Shown here: positions 52,436 to 61,088 of the stretch, in pieces | Layout of the letters: each line of letters opens with the position of its first letter | Numbering within the stretch: position 1 is the stretch's first letter | Source: Caulobacter sp. SL161 | Lineage (GTDB): Bacteria > Pseudomonadota > Alphaproteobacteria > Caulobacterales > Caulobacteraceae | DNA: 64,000 nucleotides | Reading direction: 5' to 3' | Assembly: GCF_026672375.1 (NCBI RefSeq) | Contig: NZ_JAPPRA010000001.1 | Coordinates: 930,001-994,000 of the forward strand | Translations under genes and position numbers: made by a program | Notes under the pieces: generated by a model | What the model was told of the DNA's origin: nothing | Database searches by the model: none | The model's input: the letters and a program-made list of their open reading frames with translations, nothing else

Positions 52436-53289
52436 GCCTCAAGAACAAGACCCTGTTCGTCACCGGCGCCTCGCGCGGCATCGGTCTGGCCATCGCCGTG
52501 CGCGCCGCCCGCGACGGGGCCAATGTGGTGATCGCGGCCAAGACCGCCGAGGCTCATCCCAAGCTGCCCGGCACCATCTACACCGCCGCCAAGGAAATCG
52601 AGGACGCGGGCGGCAAGGCCCTGCCGCTGGTCGTCGACGTACGTGAGGAGTCCAGCGTGCAGGAGGCGGTCGACAAGGCCGTGGCCCAGTTCGGCGGCAT
52701 CGACATCTGCGTCAACAACGCCTCGGCCATCTCGCTGACGCCCACCCTGATGACCGACATGAAGCGCTATGACCTGATGCACCAGATCAATACGCGCGGC
52801 ACGTTCGTCACCTCCAAGGCCTGTATCCCGCACCTGAAGAACGCCGAGAACCCGCACGTCCTGATGCTGTCGCCGCCGCTGGACATGTCGCCGCGCTGGT
52901 TCGGCTCGCATGTGGCCTACACCATGGCCAAGTTCGGCATGTCGATGTGCGTGCTGGGCATGGCCGAGGAGTTCAAACCCGACGGGATCGCCTTCAACGC
53001 CCTGTGGCCGCGCACCGGCATCGCCACGGCGGCCATCCAGTTCGCCCTGACCGGCGAGGAAGGCCTGCGCCATTGCCGCACGCCCGAGATCATGGCCGAC
53101 GCAGCCTATGGGATCTTCAACAAGCCTTCGCGCGACTTCAGCGGCAACTTCCTGATCGACGACACCTTCCTGTACGGCGAGGGCGTGCGCGACTTCGATC
53201 ATTACAAGGTCGACCCGACCGCCAGCCTGATGCCGGACTTCTTCGTGCCGGAAAGCAGCGAGCCGCCGCCCGGGGTGAAGATCGGATGA
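52432..53289 (+). CDS. HSDL2-like short-chain dehydrogenase
   Basis: 285-residue SDR. TGASRGIGLAIA for NAD(P) binding, VNNASAI, INTRGTFVTSKACIPHL, LSPPLDMSPRW in place of the usual catalytic-Ser segment, and YTMAKFGMS with Tyr and Lys: a pattern specific to hydroxysteroid-dehydrogenase-like 2 proteins. The SCP2 domain of the animal protein is absent. ATGA overlap with the preceding gene. It ends the operon, and palindromic repeat units follow immediately. Confidence 0.87.
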   Translation: MSLKNKTLFVTGASRGIGLAIAVRAARDGANVVIAAKTAEAHPKLPGTIYTAAKEIEDAGGKALPLVVDVREESSVQEAVDKAVAQFGGIDICVNNASAISLTPTLMTDMKRYDLMHQINTRGTFVTSKACIPHLKNAENPHVLMLSPPLDMSPRWFGSHVAYTMAKFGMSMCVLGMAEEFKPDGIAFNALWPRTGIATAAIQFALTGEEGLRHCRTPEIMADAAYGIFNKPSRDFSGNFLIDDTFLYGEGVRDFDHYKVDPTASLMPDFFVPESSEPPPGVKIG

Positions 53290-53420
53290 TCGAGACCCTC
53301 TCCCAGAGGGAGAGGAGAGCGGTGGGAGGTGAGGGGTTTCGTCGGTCGACGTCTTGCCCCCTCTCCCTCCCACGCTTTCAGCGCGTGCCCCGCCCTCTCC
53401 CCTTGGGAGAGGGTTTCTGT
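53290..53420. repeat. Palindromic intergenic module overlapping the TfoX-N gene's 3' end
   Basis: Repeats such as CCCTCTCCCAGAGGGAGAGG (53296-53315 region) and CTCTCCCCTTGGGAGAG at 53395-53411, with a CACGCTTTCAGCGCGTG unit between. The last part encodes the C-terminal SPKGRGRGTR of the TfoX-N protein on the opposite strand. Confidence 0.75.
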
Positions 53421-53737
53421 TTGCGCGCCGCCACGGCCAGAGACTTCCGCGCCCAGTCCAGCAGGAGATCCTGGTCGTCCAGCGCCTCGGCAGGCGCGGT
53501 CCAGTAGGCCATGGTCTTGCCGTCCTCGAACGGCGCGAAGGCCTCTGACCCGGCGGCCTCGAACGCAGGCTTGAGGGCCTCGTCGCCCTTCAGATAGAGC
53601 ACGTCGTCGGCGATCAGGGCGAAGAACAGGCCGTTCGCATAAATCCCGACTCCGCCGAACATGCGCCGGGCGCTGACCTGCCCCAACGGGGCCAGCAGCT
53701 CCAGAACGAAGTCCCTGTAGTCGTCGGATACCGCCAT
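53378..53737 (-). CDS. TfoX N-terminal domain protein
   Basis: 119-residue protein with a TfoX-N domain (VSARRMFGGVGIYANGLFFALI, YLKGD, and MAYWTAPAE). It lacks the C-terminal TfoX domain of the competence regulator, which is common in Alphaproteobacteria. The ATG at 53737 shares two bases with the ATG of the GNAT gene on the other strand (CATG). The C-terminal ten residues derive from a palindromic repeat. No competence role can be inferred. Confidence 0.82.
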   Translation of the reverse strand: MAVSDDYRDFVLELLAPLGQVSARRMFGGVGIYANGLFFALIADDVLYLKGDEALKPAFEAAGSEAFAPFEDGKTMAYWTAPAEALDDQDLLLDWARKSLAVAARKQKPSPKGRGRGTR

Positions 53738-54215
53738 GCCCGTCACCGTCCGTCCCGCCACGCCCGCCGACGCGGGCCTGATCCACCAGTTCATCCTCGA
53801 TCTGGCCGAGTATGAGAAGCTGCTCGACACCGTCCAGGCGACGCAGGCCGACACGGCCGCGGCCCTGTTCGGCGACAAGGCCCGGGCCTTCGCCGACATC
53901 GCCGAGATCGACGGCCAGCCGGTGGGCTTTGCGCTGTGGTTCTACAACTACTCCACCTTCGTGGGGCGGCACGGGATCTATCTGGAGGACCTGTTCGTGC
54001 GGCCGTCGGCGCGGGGCTCGGGCGCAGGCAAGGCGTTGCTGGCCAGCCTGGCCAGGCGCTGCGTCGACGAGGGCCTGGGCCGCCTGGAATGGACGGTGCT
54101 GGACTGGAACGCCCCGTCGATCGCCTTCTATGACAGCCTGGGCGCGGCGGCGATGGACGAATGGATCATCCGCCGCCTGACCGGCGAGCCGCTGCGCAAG
54201 CTGGCGGGCGCCTGA
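53736..54215 (+). CDS. GNAT acetyltransferase, SSAT-like (spermidine/thialysine acetyltransferase type)
   Basis: 159-residue GNAT protein resembling spermidine/spermine N1-acetyltransferases: PATPADAGLIHQFILDLAEYEKL, GFALWFYNYSTFVGRHGIYLED, acetyl-CoA-binding RPSARGSGAGKALL, and VLDWNAPSIAFYDSLGA. It shares its CATG start region with the divergent TfoX-N gene. The polyamine link is plausible given the ODC and DHS-like genes elsewhere in the window, but the distance is large; other amines (thialysine) are alternatives. Confidence 0.83.
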   Translation: MPVTVRPATPADAGLIHQFILDLAEYEKLLDTVQATQADTAAALFGDKARAFADIAEIDGQPVGFALWFYNYSTFVGRHGIYLEDLFVRPSARGSGAGKALLASLARRCVDEGLGRLEWTVLDWNAPSIAFYDSLGAAAMDEWIIRRLTGEPLRKLAGA

Positions 54216-54248
54216 TGACCTCCTCCCTCGCGTAGCGGGGGAGGAGGG

Positions 54249-55517
54249 TCACTCCAGCCGATCGGCCTTCCGCAGCTCCGGGAACAGGAACGCCCAGATG
54301 GCGGTCACCGCCATGGCCCCGACCCCGCCAAACACCGCCGCGCCGATTGGGCCCAGCAGCCAGGCGGCGGCGCCGCTCTCGACCTCGCCCAGCTCGTTGG
54401 AGGCGCTGATGAACACGCCGGAGACAGCGGCGACGCGGCCGCGCATGGCGTCGGGCGTGACGATCTGCACCAGGGTCTGGCGGACATAGACGCTGAGCAT
54501 GTCGGCCCCGCCCAGCACCGCCAAAGCCGCCACCGACAGCCAGACCAGCTTGGAGAGGCCAAAGACCACGGTGGCGAGGCCGAAGACCGCGACGCCGGCG
54601 AACATGATCTTGCCGGCGTGGCGGCGGATCGGGTTGGCCGCCAGATAGAGCCCGACCAGGCAGGCGCCGATCGCCGGCGCGGCGCGCAGCAGGCCAAAGC
54701 CGCCGGGGCCGATGTGCAGCACGTCCTTGGCGAACACCGGCAGCAGGGCCGTCGCGCCGCCCAGGATCACCGCGAACAGGTCCAGCGAGATCGAGCCGAA
54801 TACGATCTTGTTGTTCCAGACATAGGCCAGCCCCTCCTGGATCAGCTCCATGCGCGAGCCGGGCTGCGGCTCGGGCTTGGTGGGCTTGCGGATCGAGAGG
54901 GCCAGCAGGGCCGCGACCAGATAGAGGCCGAACGCGGCCCCGAAGGCCAGGGCCGGCGAATGGATCAGCAGGAGGCCGCCGAGCGCCGGGCCCCCGATCG
55001 ATCCGGCCTGCCAGGACAGCGAGTTCCAGGCGATGGCGCGCGGCAGCAGCGGCCGCGGCACCAGCATCGGGCCCATGGCGCTGCTGGCCGGCGAGAGAAA
55101 GGCGCGGCTGGCGCCGAACAGCACCGAGATGGCGAAGACCGGCCACAGCTGGTGCGAGCCCATCAGGGCCAGGACCAGCAGCACCCCGGCGCTGATCGCG
55201 TCCAGGGCCAGAGTGGCGGCCACGATCAGCTTGCGTGTCCGGCGGTCGGCGGTCTCGCCCGCCACCAGGGTCAGCAGGAACAGCGGCAGGAATTGCGCGA
55301 GACCGATCATGCTGACCAGGAACGCCGACTCGCCGACCGAGCGGGTCAGGCGGGCGATGGCGTAGACCTGCCAGCCCAGGGCCACCGACTGGATCTGCAC
55401 GCCCAGGGTAGAGACAAATCGCGCCGCCCAGAACAGGAGGAAGTCACGCTCCCGCAACAGGGCGCGGGTAGGGTTCTCGAGCGCGGGCTCGGACGGCGGG
55501 GCGGCGGTGTCGGACAT
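54249..55517 (-). CDS. MFS transporter (Bcr/EntS-like)
   Basis: 422-residue transporter with 12 predicted helices; N-terminal RDFLLFWAARFVSTLGVQIQ, motif-A loop AGETADRRTRKLIVAA, SRAFLSPASSAMGPMLVP in helix 5, and the C-terminal ELGEVESGAAAWLLGP. This matches the MFS_3/enterobactin-exporter-like family. ATG 55517 begins MSDTAAPPSEP; an upstream extension of 12 residues is less likely. Substrate unknown. Divergent from the GNAT gene at 55722. Confidence 0.85.
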   Translation of the reverse strand: MSDTAAPPSEPALENPTRALLRERDFLLFWAARFVSTLGVQIQSVALGWQVYAIARLTRSVGESAFLVSMIGLAQFLPLFLLTLVAGETADRRTRKLIVAATLALDAISAGVLLVLALMGSHQLWPVFAISVLFGASRAFLSPASSAMGPMLVPRPLLPRAIAWNSLSWQAGSIGGPALGGLLLIHSPALAFGAAFGLYLVAALLALSIRKPTKPEPQPGSRMELIQEGLAYVWNNKIVFGSISLDLFAVILGGATALLPVFAKDVLHIGPGGFGLLRAAPAIGACLVGLYLAANPIRRHAGKIMFAGVAVFGLATVVFGLSKLVWLSVAALAVLGGADMLSVYVRQTLVQIVTPDAMRGRVAAVSGVFISASNELGEVESGAAAWLLGPIGAAVFGGVGAMAVTAIWAFLFPELRKADRLE

Positions 55518-55721
55518 GGCCGCCGAACATACGGCCAAGTCGTCGCACCGCAACGTTATTGACCTCGCAAAGGCTTGGCCCTACAGCGCGCGCATCTTCT
55601 GGAGGTTTTCAGGCATGCGACGCCTGCGACGAATGAAGCGCGAACGCGCCACGATCTGAAGCCCTCCCGCGCGCCTTCGTGTCGGGAGCCCCCGACGCCC
55701 TTTCGCATTTCCCGAAGGCCG

Positions 55722-56252
55722 ATGACCTCCGTTCAAAAGTCCGTTTCTCCCGAGCCCTATCCGCCGCTGGTCCTCGAGACCCCGGCGATGGAAGCCGCTG
55801 TCACCGCATTGATCGACCGGGTCTTCGGCCCTGGCCGGTTCGCCAAGTCGTCCGAGCGCCTGCGCGAGGGCAATACTCTGCTGGCCGACTGCTCGTTCGT
55901 GTCGCTGCGGGACGGTGCGCCCGTCGGCTGCGTGCGGATGTGGCCCGTGACGATCGGCGGCGAGCCGGTCGCCTTCCTCGGGCCGCTGGCCGTCGATCCC
56001 GATGAGCGCAGCGCGGGCCTTGGCCAGGCGCTGGTCGAGGCCGCCTGCGAGGCCGCCCGCGCCGCCGGCTGGCGGGCGGTGCTGCTGGTGGGCGACGGCC
56101 CCTATTTCGGACGGGTCGGCTTCACCAACGCCCATACGCCCGGCGTCATCATGCCCGGACCGGTGGATCAGCGGCGCGTGCTGCTGCTGCCGCTGCGCGA
56201 CGGCGGGGATCAAGGCCTGTCCGGCCCTGTCGCCGTTGACCCTCGCGCTTGA
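55722..56252 (+). CDS. GNAT N-acetyltransferase (YhbS-like)
   Basis: 176-residue acetyltransferase. LETPAMEAAVTALIDRVFGPGRFAKSSERLREG split over the first two helices, LGPLAVDPDERSAGLGQALVEAA (acetyl-CoA pyrophosphate loop) and LLVGDGPYFGRVGFTNAH. This is the COG3153/YhbS pattern. ATG 55722 follows GAAGG at a six-nt spacing. Substrate unknown. The gene likely begins the run that continues with DUF1285 and NUDIX genes. Confidence 0.8.
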   Translation: MTSVQKSVSPEPYPPLVLETPAMEAAVTALIDRVFGPGRFAKSSERLREGNTLLADCSFVSLRDGAPVGCVRMWPVTIGGEPVAFLGPLAVDPDERSAGLGQALVEAACEAARAAGWRAVLLVGDGPYFGRVGFTNAHTPGVIMPGPVDQRRVLLLPLRDGGDQGLSGPVAVDPRA

Positions 56253-56284
56253 GCCGGAGCCCCTGACGGCCTAACTGAACGGGC

Positions 56285-56848
56285 ATGACCGACACGCCCT
56301 TCAAGTCTGGCCTGGATGGCGTCGCTCAGTCCGTGAAAGCGGCGGGCGAGCGCGGCCTGCCGCCCGTCCACCTCTGGAACCCGCCCCACTGCGGCGAGAT
56401 CGACATCCGCATCCGCAAGGACGGGGTCTGGTTCCACGAGGGCACGCCGATCGGCCGCGAGGCGCTGGTGCGCCTGTTCTCGAGCGTTTTGCGCCTCGAC
56501 CCGGACGGCTATCACCTGGTGACGCCGGTCGAGAAGATGAAGATCACCGTCGAGGACGCGCCGTTCATCGCCGTGCGCGTGGACCGCGAGGGCGAGGATC
56601 TGGTTTTCCAGACCAATGTCGGCGACACGGTCACGGCCGGCGCGGACAACCCGATCCGCGTCACGATCGACGCCGAGACCGGCGAGCCTCGCCCCTATGT
56701 CCACGTCCGCCGGGGCCTGGAGGCGCTGATCGCGCGTTCGGTGTTCTACGAGCTGGCCGAGACGGCGGTGGAAGAGGACGGCGTCTGGGGCGTGCGCTCG
56801 GGCGGGGCCTTCTTCCCGATCGCCGCGCCCGGCAAGGGGCCGGCATGA
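56285..56848 (+). CDS. DUF1285 family protein
   Basis: 187-residue cytoplasmic protein of the DUF1285 family, recognised by HLWNPPHCGEIDIRIRKDG, FHEGTPIGREALVRLFSSVLR, and YHLVTPVEKMKITVEDAPF. These proteins have a two-domain beta fold related to signal-transduction modules, and function is unproven. The last four bases overlap the NUDIX gene (ATGA), so the two are co-translated. Confidence 0.83.
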   Translation: MTDTPFKSGLDGVAQSVKAAGERGLPPVHLWNPPHCGEIDIRIRKDGVWFHEGTPIGREALVRLFSSVLRLDPDGYHLVTPVEKMKITVEDAPFIAVRVDREGEDLVFQTNVGDTVTAGADNPIRVTIDAETGEPRPYVHVRRGLEALIARSVFYELAETAVEEDGVWGVRSGGAFFPIAAPGKGPA

Positions 56849-57495
56849 CTCGCGAAGAGCGCCGCGCCTGGATCACCAGCCGCCTGCATCCGATCGCGGG
56901 TTACGATCCGAGCCTGGCCAACCCGCTGCGTTCGGACTTCGATCTCAATCCAGGCCTGAAGGTCGACAATCCCCACGCCCTGCGTCCCGCCGCCGTTCTG
57001 GTGGGACTGGTCGAGCACGACGATGGCCCGACCATTCTGCTGACTCGCCGTTCGGACACCCTGCGCAGCCACACCGGCCAGATCGCTTTCCCGGGCGGTC
57101 GCTGCGATCCGGGCGAGACGCCCTGGGGCACGGCCCTGCGCGAGGCGCAGGAGGAGGTCGGGCTGGACCCGGCCCTCGTCACGGTGGCGGGACTGCTGCA
57201 CGGCTACCAGACCGTGACCGGCTTCCACGTCACCCCGGTCGTCGGCTTCATCGATCCCAAGGCGACCTTCACGCCCAGTCCCGAAGAGGTCGCCGACGTC
57301 TTCGAGACGCCGTTCGATTTCCTGATGGATCCGGCCAACCACCAGCGCCAGCACCGCGAGGTTCCGGGCGGGCCGCGCCGCCATTTCTACGCCATGCCCT
57401 GGAACGATCGGTTCATCTGGGGCGCGACGGCGGGCATGTTGCGGTCGCTCTACGAGGCCCTCCACGACGAAACCGGACGACCCGCCTCCGAATAG
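56845..57495 (+). CDS. NUDIX hydrolase, CoA pyrophosphatase-like
   Basis: 216-residue NUDIX protein. The NUDIX box is GGRCDPGETPWGTALREA followed by QEEVGL, giving the REAQEEVG catalytic core. The upstream LLTRRSDTLRSHTGQIAFPG is the conserved CoA-pyrophosphatase (PNU/YeaB) motif, so hydrolysis of CoA or related dinucleotides to 3',5'-ADP and phosphopantetheine is likely. It directly precedes the CCA-adding enzyme, a neighbourhood common in Alphaproteobacteria. Confidence 0.88.
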   Translation: MTREERRAWITSRLHPIAGYDPSLANPLRSDFDLNPGLKVDNPHALRPAAVLVGLVEHDDGPTILLTRRSDTLRSHTGQIAFPGGRCDPGETPWGTALREAQEEVGLDPALVTVAGLLHGYQTVTGFHVTPVVGFIDPKATFTPSPEEVADVFETPFDFLMDPANHQRQHREVPGGPRRHFYAMPWNDRFIWGATAGMLRSLYEALHDETGRPASE

Positions 57496-57569
57496 GGCGT
57501 TTCTTGTCTGGCGAAGCCGGGGTCTAGTGGCCTAACAATGTCGCCCCTTCGTTGGAGGGGATCGGACGC

Positions 57570-58841
57570 GTGAGTGGGAGTCAGGCGTTGAGCAGTGAAA
57601 TGATCGGCAACGCGCCCTGGATCGCGCTTCCGGAGACCAAGGCGGTCATCGCCGCGCTGGAAGCGCGCGGCTATGCGGGCTGCGCGCGATTCGTCGGCGG
57701 ATGCGTGCGCAACACGCTGATGGGTAAGCCGGTCGACGACATCGACATCGCCACGACCTTGACGCCCGATCTGGTCATCGACGCTCTGGAGCAGGCGGGC
57801 TTGCGGGCCATTCCGACCGGCGTCGACCACGGCACGATCACGGCGGTGTCGGGCGGGCGTCCGTATGAGATCACCACTCTGCGCAAGGACGTCTCGACCG
57901 ACGGCCGCCGGGCGGTGGTGGCCTTCACCCAGGACTGGAACCAGGACGCCGAGCGGCGCGACTTCCGTTTCAACGCCCTCTATGCCGATCCTGAAGGCCG
58001 GGTCTATGACCCGACCGGCGAGGGGATCCGCGACGCCCATGAGGGCCGGGTGGTGTTCGTCGGCGATCCGATGACCCGCATCCGCGAGGACTATCTGCGT
58101 ATCCTGCGCTTCTTCCGCTTCCAGGCCTGGTACGGCCGGGGCGAGCCGGACCAGAAGGGCCTGGCGGCGTGCAAGGCGCTGAAGGGCATGGTCTCGGGCC
58201 GCGCGGCCGAGCGCACCCAGAAGGAGCTGATGAAGATGCTGGCGGCGGACGATCCGCGTCCGGCCTTCCGCCTGATGGCCGCCACCAGCGTGCTGTCCTC
58301 GATCCTGCCGTCGGTGAAGTCGCTGGCCCGCTTCGAGGCCCTGGTCGGCATCGAGACCGAGCAGCTGTTCGAGAACGACCCCGACCTGCGCCTGGCGGCC
58401 CTGATTCCCGACGACCCCAAGGTCGCCGAGCAGCTGGCCGAGCGCCTGCGCCTGCCCAACAATGTCCGTGATCGCCTGGTCGAGGCCGTCGGCAAGAACC
58501 CGCGCGTCGTCTCGTGGATGAGCCCGCGCGAGGCGCGCCGGGCGGTCTATGGCCTGGGGACCCGCACCTTCTGCGATCGGATCAAGCTGGCCTGGGCGGG
58601 CTCTGGCCGTGACTCCACCGCGCCCCAGTGGCGCGCCCTGCTGGCCTTGGCCGAGACCTGGAACCCGCCGGCCTTCCCGCTGTCGGGCGAGGAGGTGATG
58701 AAGGCCGGGGTGCCCAAGGGGCCGATGGTCGGCGAGGTGATGCGCGAGATCGAGCTCTGGTGGATCGACCAGGACTTCATCGAGGACAAGTTCAGCGCCA
58801 TCGAACGCCTGAAGGCCGTGGCCCAGGGCATGGTCTACTGA
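57570..58841 (+). CDS. cca: CCA tRNA nucleotidyltransferase (class II)
   Basis: 423-residue tRNA 3'-end CCA-adding enzyme. Head domain: RFVGGCVRNTLMG with the G-G-x-VR motif, and DDIDIATTL, with the catalytic Asp pair D-x-D; then RRDFRFNALYAD and EDYLRILRFFRFQAWYG. I start at GTG 57570, nine nt after GGAGGGG; TTG 57552 and ATG 57600 are the alternatives. The C-terminal helical part (TAPQWRALLALAETW) binds tRNA. Located directly upstream of a GATase1-like gene that starts 5 nt later. Confidence 0.9.
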   Translation: MSGSQALSSEMIGNAPWIALPETKAVIAALEARGYAGCARFVGGCVRNTLMGKPVDDIDIATTLTPDLVIDALEQAGLRAIPTGVDHGTITAVSGGRPYEITTLRKDVSTDGRRAVVAFTQDWNQDAERRDFRFNALYADPEGRVYDPTGEGIRDAHEGRVVFVGDPMTRIREDYLRILRFFRFQAWYGRGEPDQKGLAACKALKGMVSGRAAERTQKELMKMLAADDPRPAFRLMAATSVLSSILPSVKSLARFEALVGIETEQLFENDPDLRLAALIPDDPKVAEQLAERLRLPNNVRDRLVEAVGKNPRVVSWMSPREARRAVYGLGTRTFCDRIKLAWAGSGRDSTAPQWRALLALAETWNPPAFPLSGEEVMKAGVPKGPMVGEVMREIELWWIDQDFIEDKFSAIERLKAVAQGMVY

Positions 58842-58846
58842 TCGCC

Positions 58847-59566
58847 GTGGCGACGCGCATCTTGAAGATCGGCCTGCTGGAAACGGGCGAGCCGCCGGGC
58901 CCGCTCAAGGCGACCTACGGCGGTTATGGCTCGATGTTCGAGACGCTGCTGGGCGATGGCCACGCCTACCGCGCCTACGACGTCCAGCGCGGCGAGCTGC
59001 CGGCGCATCCGGCCGAGAACGACGCCTATGTGATCACCGGCTCCTCGGCGGGGGTCTATGATCCGTTGCCCTGGATCGAGCCGCTGAAGGCCTTCTTGCG
59101 GTCGGCCCGGGGCGCGACCCCCTTGGTCGGTGTCTGTTTTGGCCATCAGATCATGGCCGAGGCGTTCGGCGGTAAGGTCGAGAAGTCGCCCAAGGGCTGG
59201 GGCGTGGGCCTGCAGGCCTATGCGGTCGCCGAGCGCGCCGTCTGGATGGATGACGCCGCAGAGGTCGCCGTGCCGGGCTCGCACCAGGACCAGGTCGTGG
59301 ACCTGCCGCCCACGGCGCGCGTCCTGGCCGGCAGCGCGTTCACGCCCTACGGCATCCTCGCCTATGACGACGCGCCGGCGATCTCGATGCAGTTCCACCC
59401 GGAGTTCGCGCCGGACTACGCCAAGGCCCTGATCGAGGCGCGGCGCGGGACGCGTTACACCGATCCGCAGGCCGATGCGGCGATCGCCAGCCTGGATAGT
59501 CCCAATGACCGGGCGCGGATGGCCGACTGGATCCGGCGGTTCCTCGCTCAAGAAACCGGGCGCTAA
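58847..59566 (+). CDS. Class I glutamine amidotransferase-like protein
   Basis: 239-residue GATase1 domain protein: YVITGSSAGVYDPLPWIEPL, nucleophile Cys in GVCFGHQIMAEAFGG, and catalytic His-Glu in QFHPEF. It stands alone (not fused to a synthetase), similar to proteins annotated as GMP-synthase-like or gamma-glutamyl-gamma-aminobutyrate hydrolase-like. GTG 58847 is the only reasonable start after the cca stop. The amide acceptor is unknown. Convergent with the TPR-like gene 8 nt further. Confidence 0.85.
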   Translation: MATRILKIGLLETGEPPGPLKATYGGYGSMFETLLGDGHAYRAYDVQRGELPAHPAENDAYVITGSSAGVYDPLPWIEPLKAFLRSARGATPLVGVCFGHQIMAEAFGGKVEKSPKGWGVGLQAYAVAERAVWMDDAAEVAVPGSHQDQVVDLPPTARVLAGSAFTPYGILAYDDAPAISMQFHPEFAPDYAKALIEARRGTRYTDPQADAAIASLDSPNDRARMADWIRRFLAQETGR

Positions 59567-59574
59567 CCTGACCG

Positions 59575-60534
59575 TCAGGTCGAGATGCGGGCTTCCAGCT
59601 CGCTGAGCCGCGCGCGGGTCGCCGCGAGGTCTGGACCAAAGCGGGCCGGATCGGCGGCCGCCAGGCGCCCGGCGATGTCGTAACTCTCGCGATAGAGATC
59701 GAGCGCGCGCATGCGATGGCCGCGGTCCTCGCGCAGGTCGGCCAGGCGCTCCAGGTTCACCGACAGGGCCCTTTGGGCGTTAGGGTCGTTCGCCTCGCGC
59801 GCGCCGCGCGACCGGCGCAGGGCCAGAGCCTCTTCGAAGGCCGAAAGCGCTGCGTCCAGCCGTCCTTCAGCCTCGGCGACATCACCGACGCCCGACAGCG
59901 CGCCGGCCAGAAGGTCAGTGCTTGCGTCGGTCGGGCGGGTCTGGCGCACCTGGCGGGCATAGGCCACCGCCGTCTCGTAGGCCTCGCCGGCCTCGTCCAG
60001 CTGGCCCTGGGCGCGGGCGAAATCGCCCAGATCGCGATGGACGATGGCCAGTTCCTCGTCGGTATGGGCGGCCCGCTTCATGGCGGCCAGCAGCCGCGCG
60101 CACTCGCCCCAGGAGTCTTCCCGGCTCAGCGTGATCAGGCGCGCGCGCATTTCGGCGAAGGTGCGGGGCGGTGCGACGGGCGCCGGGGCGGGCGCCGCAG
60201 GCGCGGTGTGGGATACGGGAGTCGCCACAGGCGCGGCGGGCGCGGCGGCGACGGCGACGGGGCTGGCGCTGGGCGCGGCCTCGTCAGGAAGCTCCAGCCC
60301 CAGGGTCGCGGGCGCCGTCTTGCGCGGCTTGCGTTTTGGGCGGGGAAGCAGGGCGGCGACGATGAGCACCCCGCCCACGATCGCCGCCGCCACGCCGACG
60401 GCGGGTCGATGCGGTTCAAACGGACCAAGGTCGAGATTCGTGGCCCATGTCCCCAGCGAGCCCCAGCCCGCCACCACGTATCCCGACGACGCCAGGATCA
60501 GCCCCAAGATGATCCCAACCAGTCGCGCCAACAT
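59575..60534 (-). CDS. Membrane-anchored TPR-like protein
   Basis: 319-residue protein. It starts at ATG 60534 with two hydrophobic segments (LARLVGIILGLILASSGYVV; VGVAAAIVGGVLIVAALL), then a Pro/Ala-rich linker of about 60 residues (APAAPVATPVSHTAPAAPA), and a C-terminal helical-repeat region (about 150-315) with TPR-like units: LARAQGQLDEAGEAYETAV-type helices, VAEAEGRLDAALSAFEEALAL, LREDRGHRMRALDLYRESYDI. It therefore displays a TPR domain on the cytoplasmic or periplasmic side of the membrane. A scaffold function is inferred. Confidence 0.75.
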   Translation of the reverse strand: MLARLVGIILGLILASSGYVVAGWGSLGTWATNLDLGPFEPHRPAVGVAAAIVGGVLIVAALLPRPKRKPRKTAPATLGLELPDEAAPSASPVAVAAAPAAPVATPVSHTAPAAPAPAPVAPPRTFAEMRARLITLSREDSWGECARLLAAMKRAAHTDEELAIVHRDLGDFARAQGQLDEAGEAYETAVAYARQVRQTRPTDASTDLLAGALSGVGDVAEAEGRLDAALSAFEEALALRRSRGAREANDPNAQRALSVNLERLADLREDRGHRMRALDLYRESYDIAGRLAAADPARFGPDLAATRARLSELEARIST

Positions 60535-60686
60535 CGCGTCCCCCAGACGTTCGCCCACCACGGGCGTCCCTCCGCCAGGCCGCACTAGTCATCCGGCGGC
60601 CCCGACCCCGTCGAGCCGTCTCAACTGACAGGGGAAGGGAGCCGCCGGAATGATCCGTAGACGGGCGCCGGACGGAGAAGGCGCCT

Positions 60687-61085
60687 CTAAATCAACCAGC
60701 TACGCGGGCGCGGATACGCCTCGCCGCGCGTGAGATAGTAGATTCCCATCACGCAGCGAACCACGAACCAGACGCCCACGGCGCCCATGATGGCAATCCC
60801 GGCCAACAGCACGGGGATACCCACCAGCACCAGGCTCAGCGGCACGCCGAAAAGGGTCAGCAGCAGGCCGATCAGGAACCAGGCGATGGCCAGCCAGAAG
60901 GTGCGGATGGCGAAGGTATAGTGCGAGGCGTTGATCGGGCCTGCGGCGTCGCGGTTCACATAGGCCACGATCAGGCCGACCAGGAAGGTCAGGCCATTGG
61001 TGAAGCCCAGCAGATAGAGGCCGTAGACGACGGCGGGCAGGATCTTGTCTTCCTCGGCGCGAGGGGCGACGGCAGTGTCGGACAT
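60687..61085 (-). CDS. DUF4870-type membrane protein, downstream paralogue
   Basis: 132-residue protein with a charged N-terminus and four hydrophobic segments (GFTNGLTFLVGLIVAYVN, FAIRTFWLAIAWFLIGLLLT, GIPVLLAGIAIMGAVGVWFVV and VMGIYYL). It shares the pattern HY-x-F-x-IRTFWLAL with the gene 3 nt upstream, so the two are tandem paralogues in one operon. It ends with YPRPRSWLI, parallel to YPTPKNWML in the paralogue. Function unknown. Confidence 0.82.
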   Translation of the reverse strand: MSDTAVAPRAEEDKILPAVVYGLYLLGFTNGLTFLVGLIVAYVNRDAAGPINASHYTFAIRTFWLAIAWFLIGLLLTLFGVPLSLVLVGIPVLLAGIAIMGAVGVWFVVRCVMGIYYLTRGEAYPRPRSWLI

Positions 61086-61088
61086 GGC

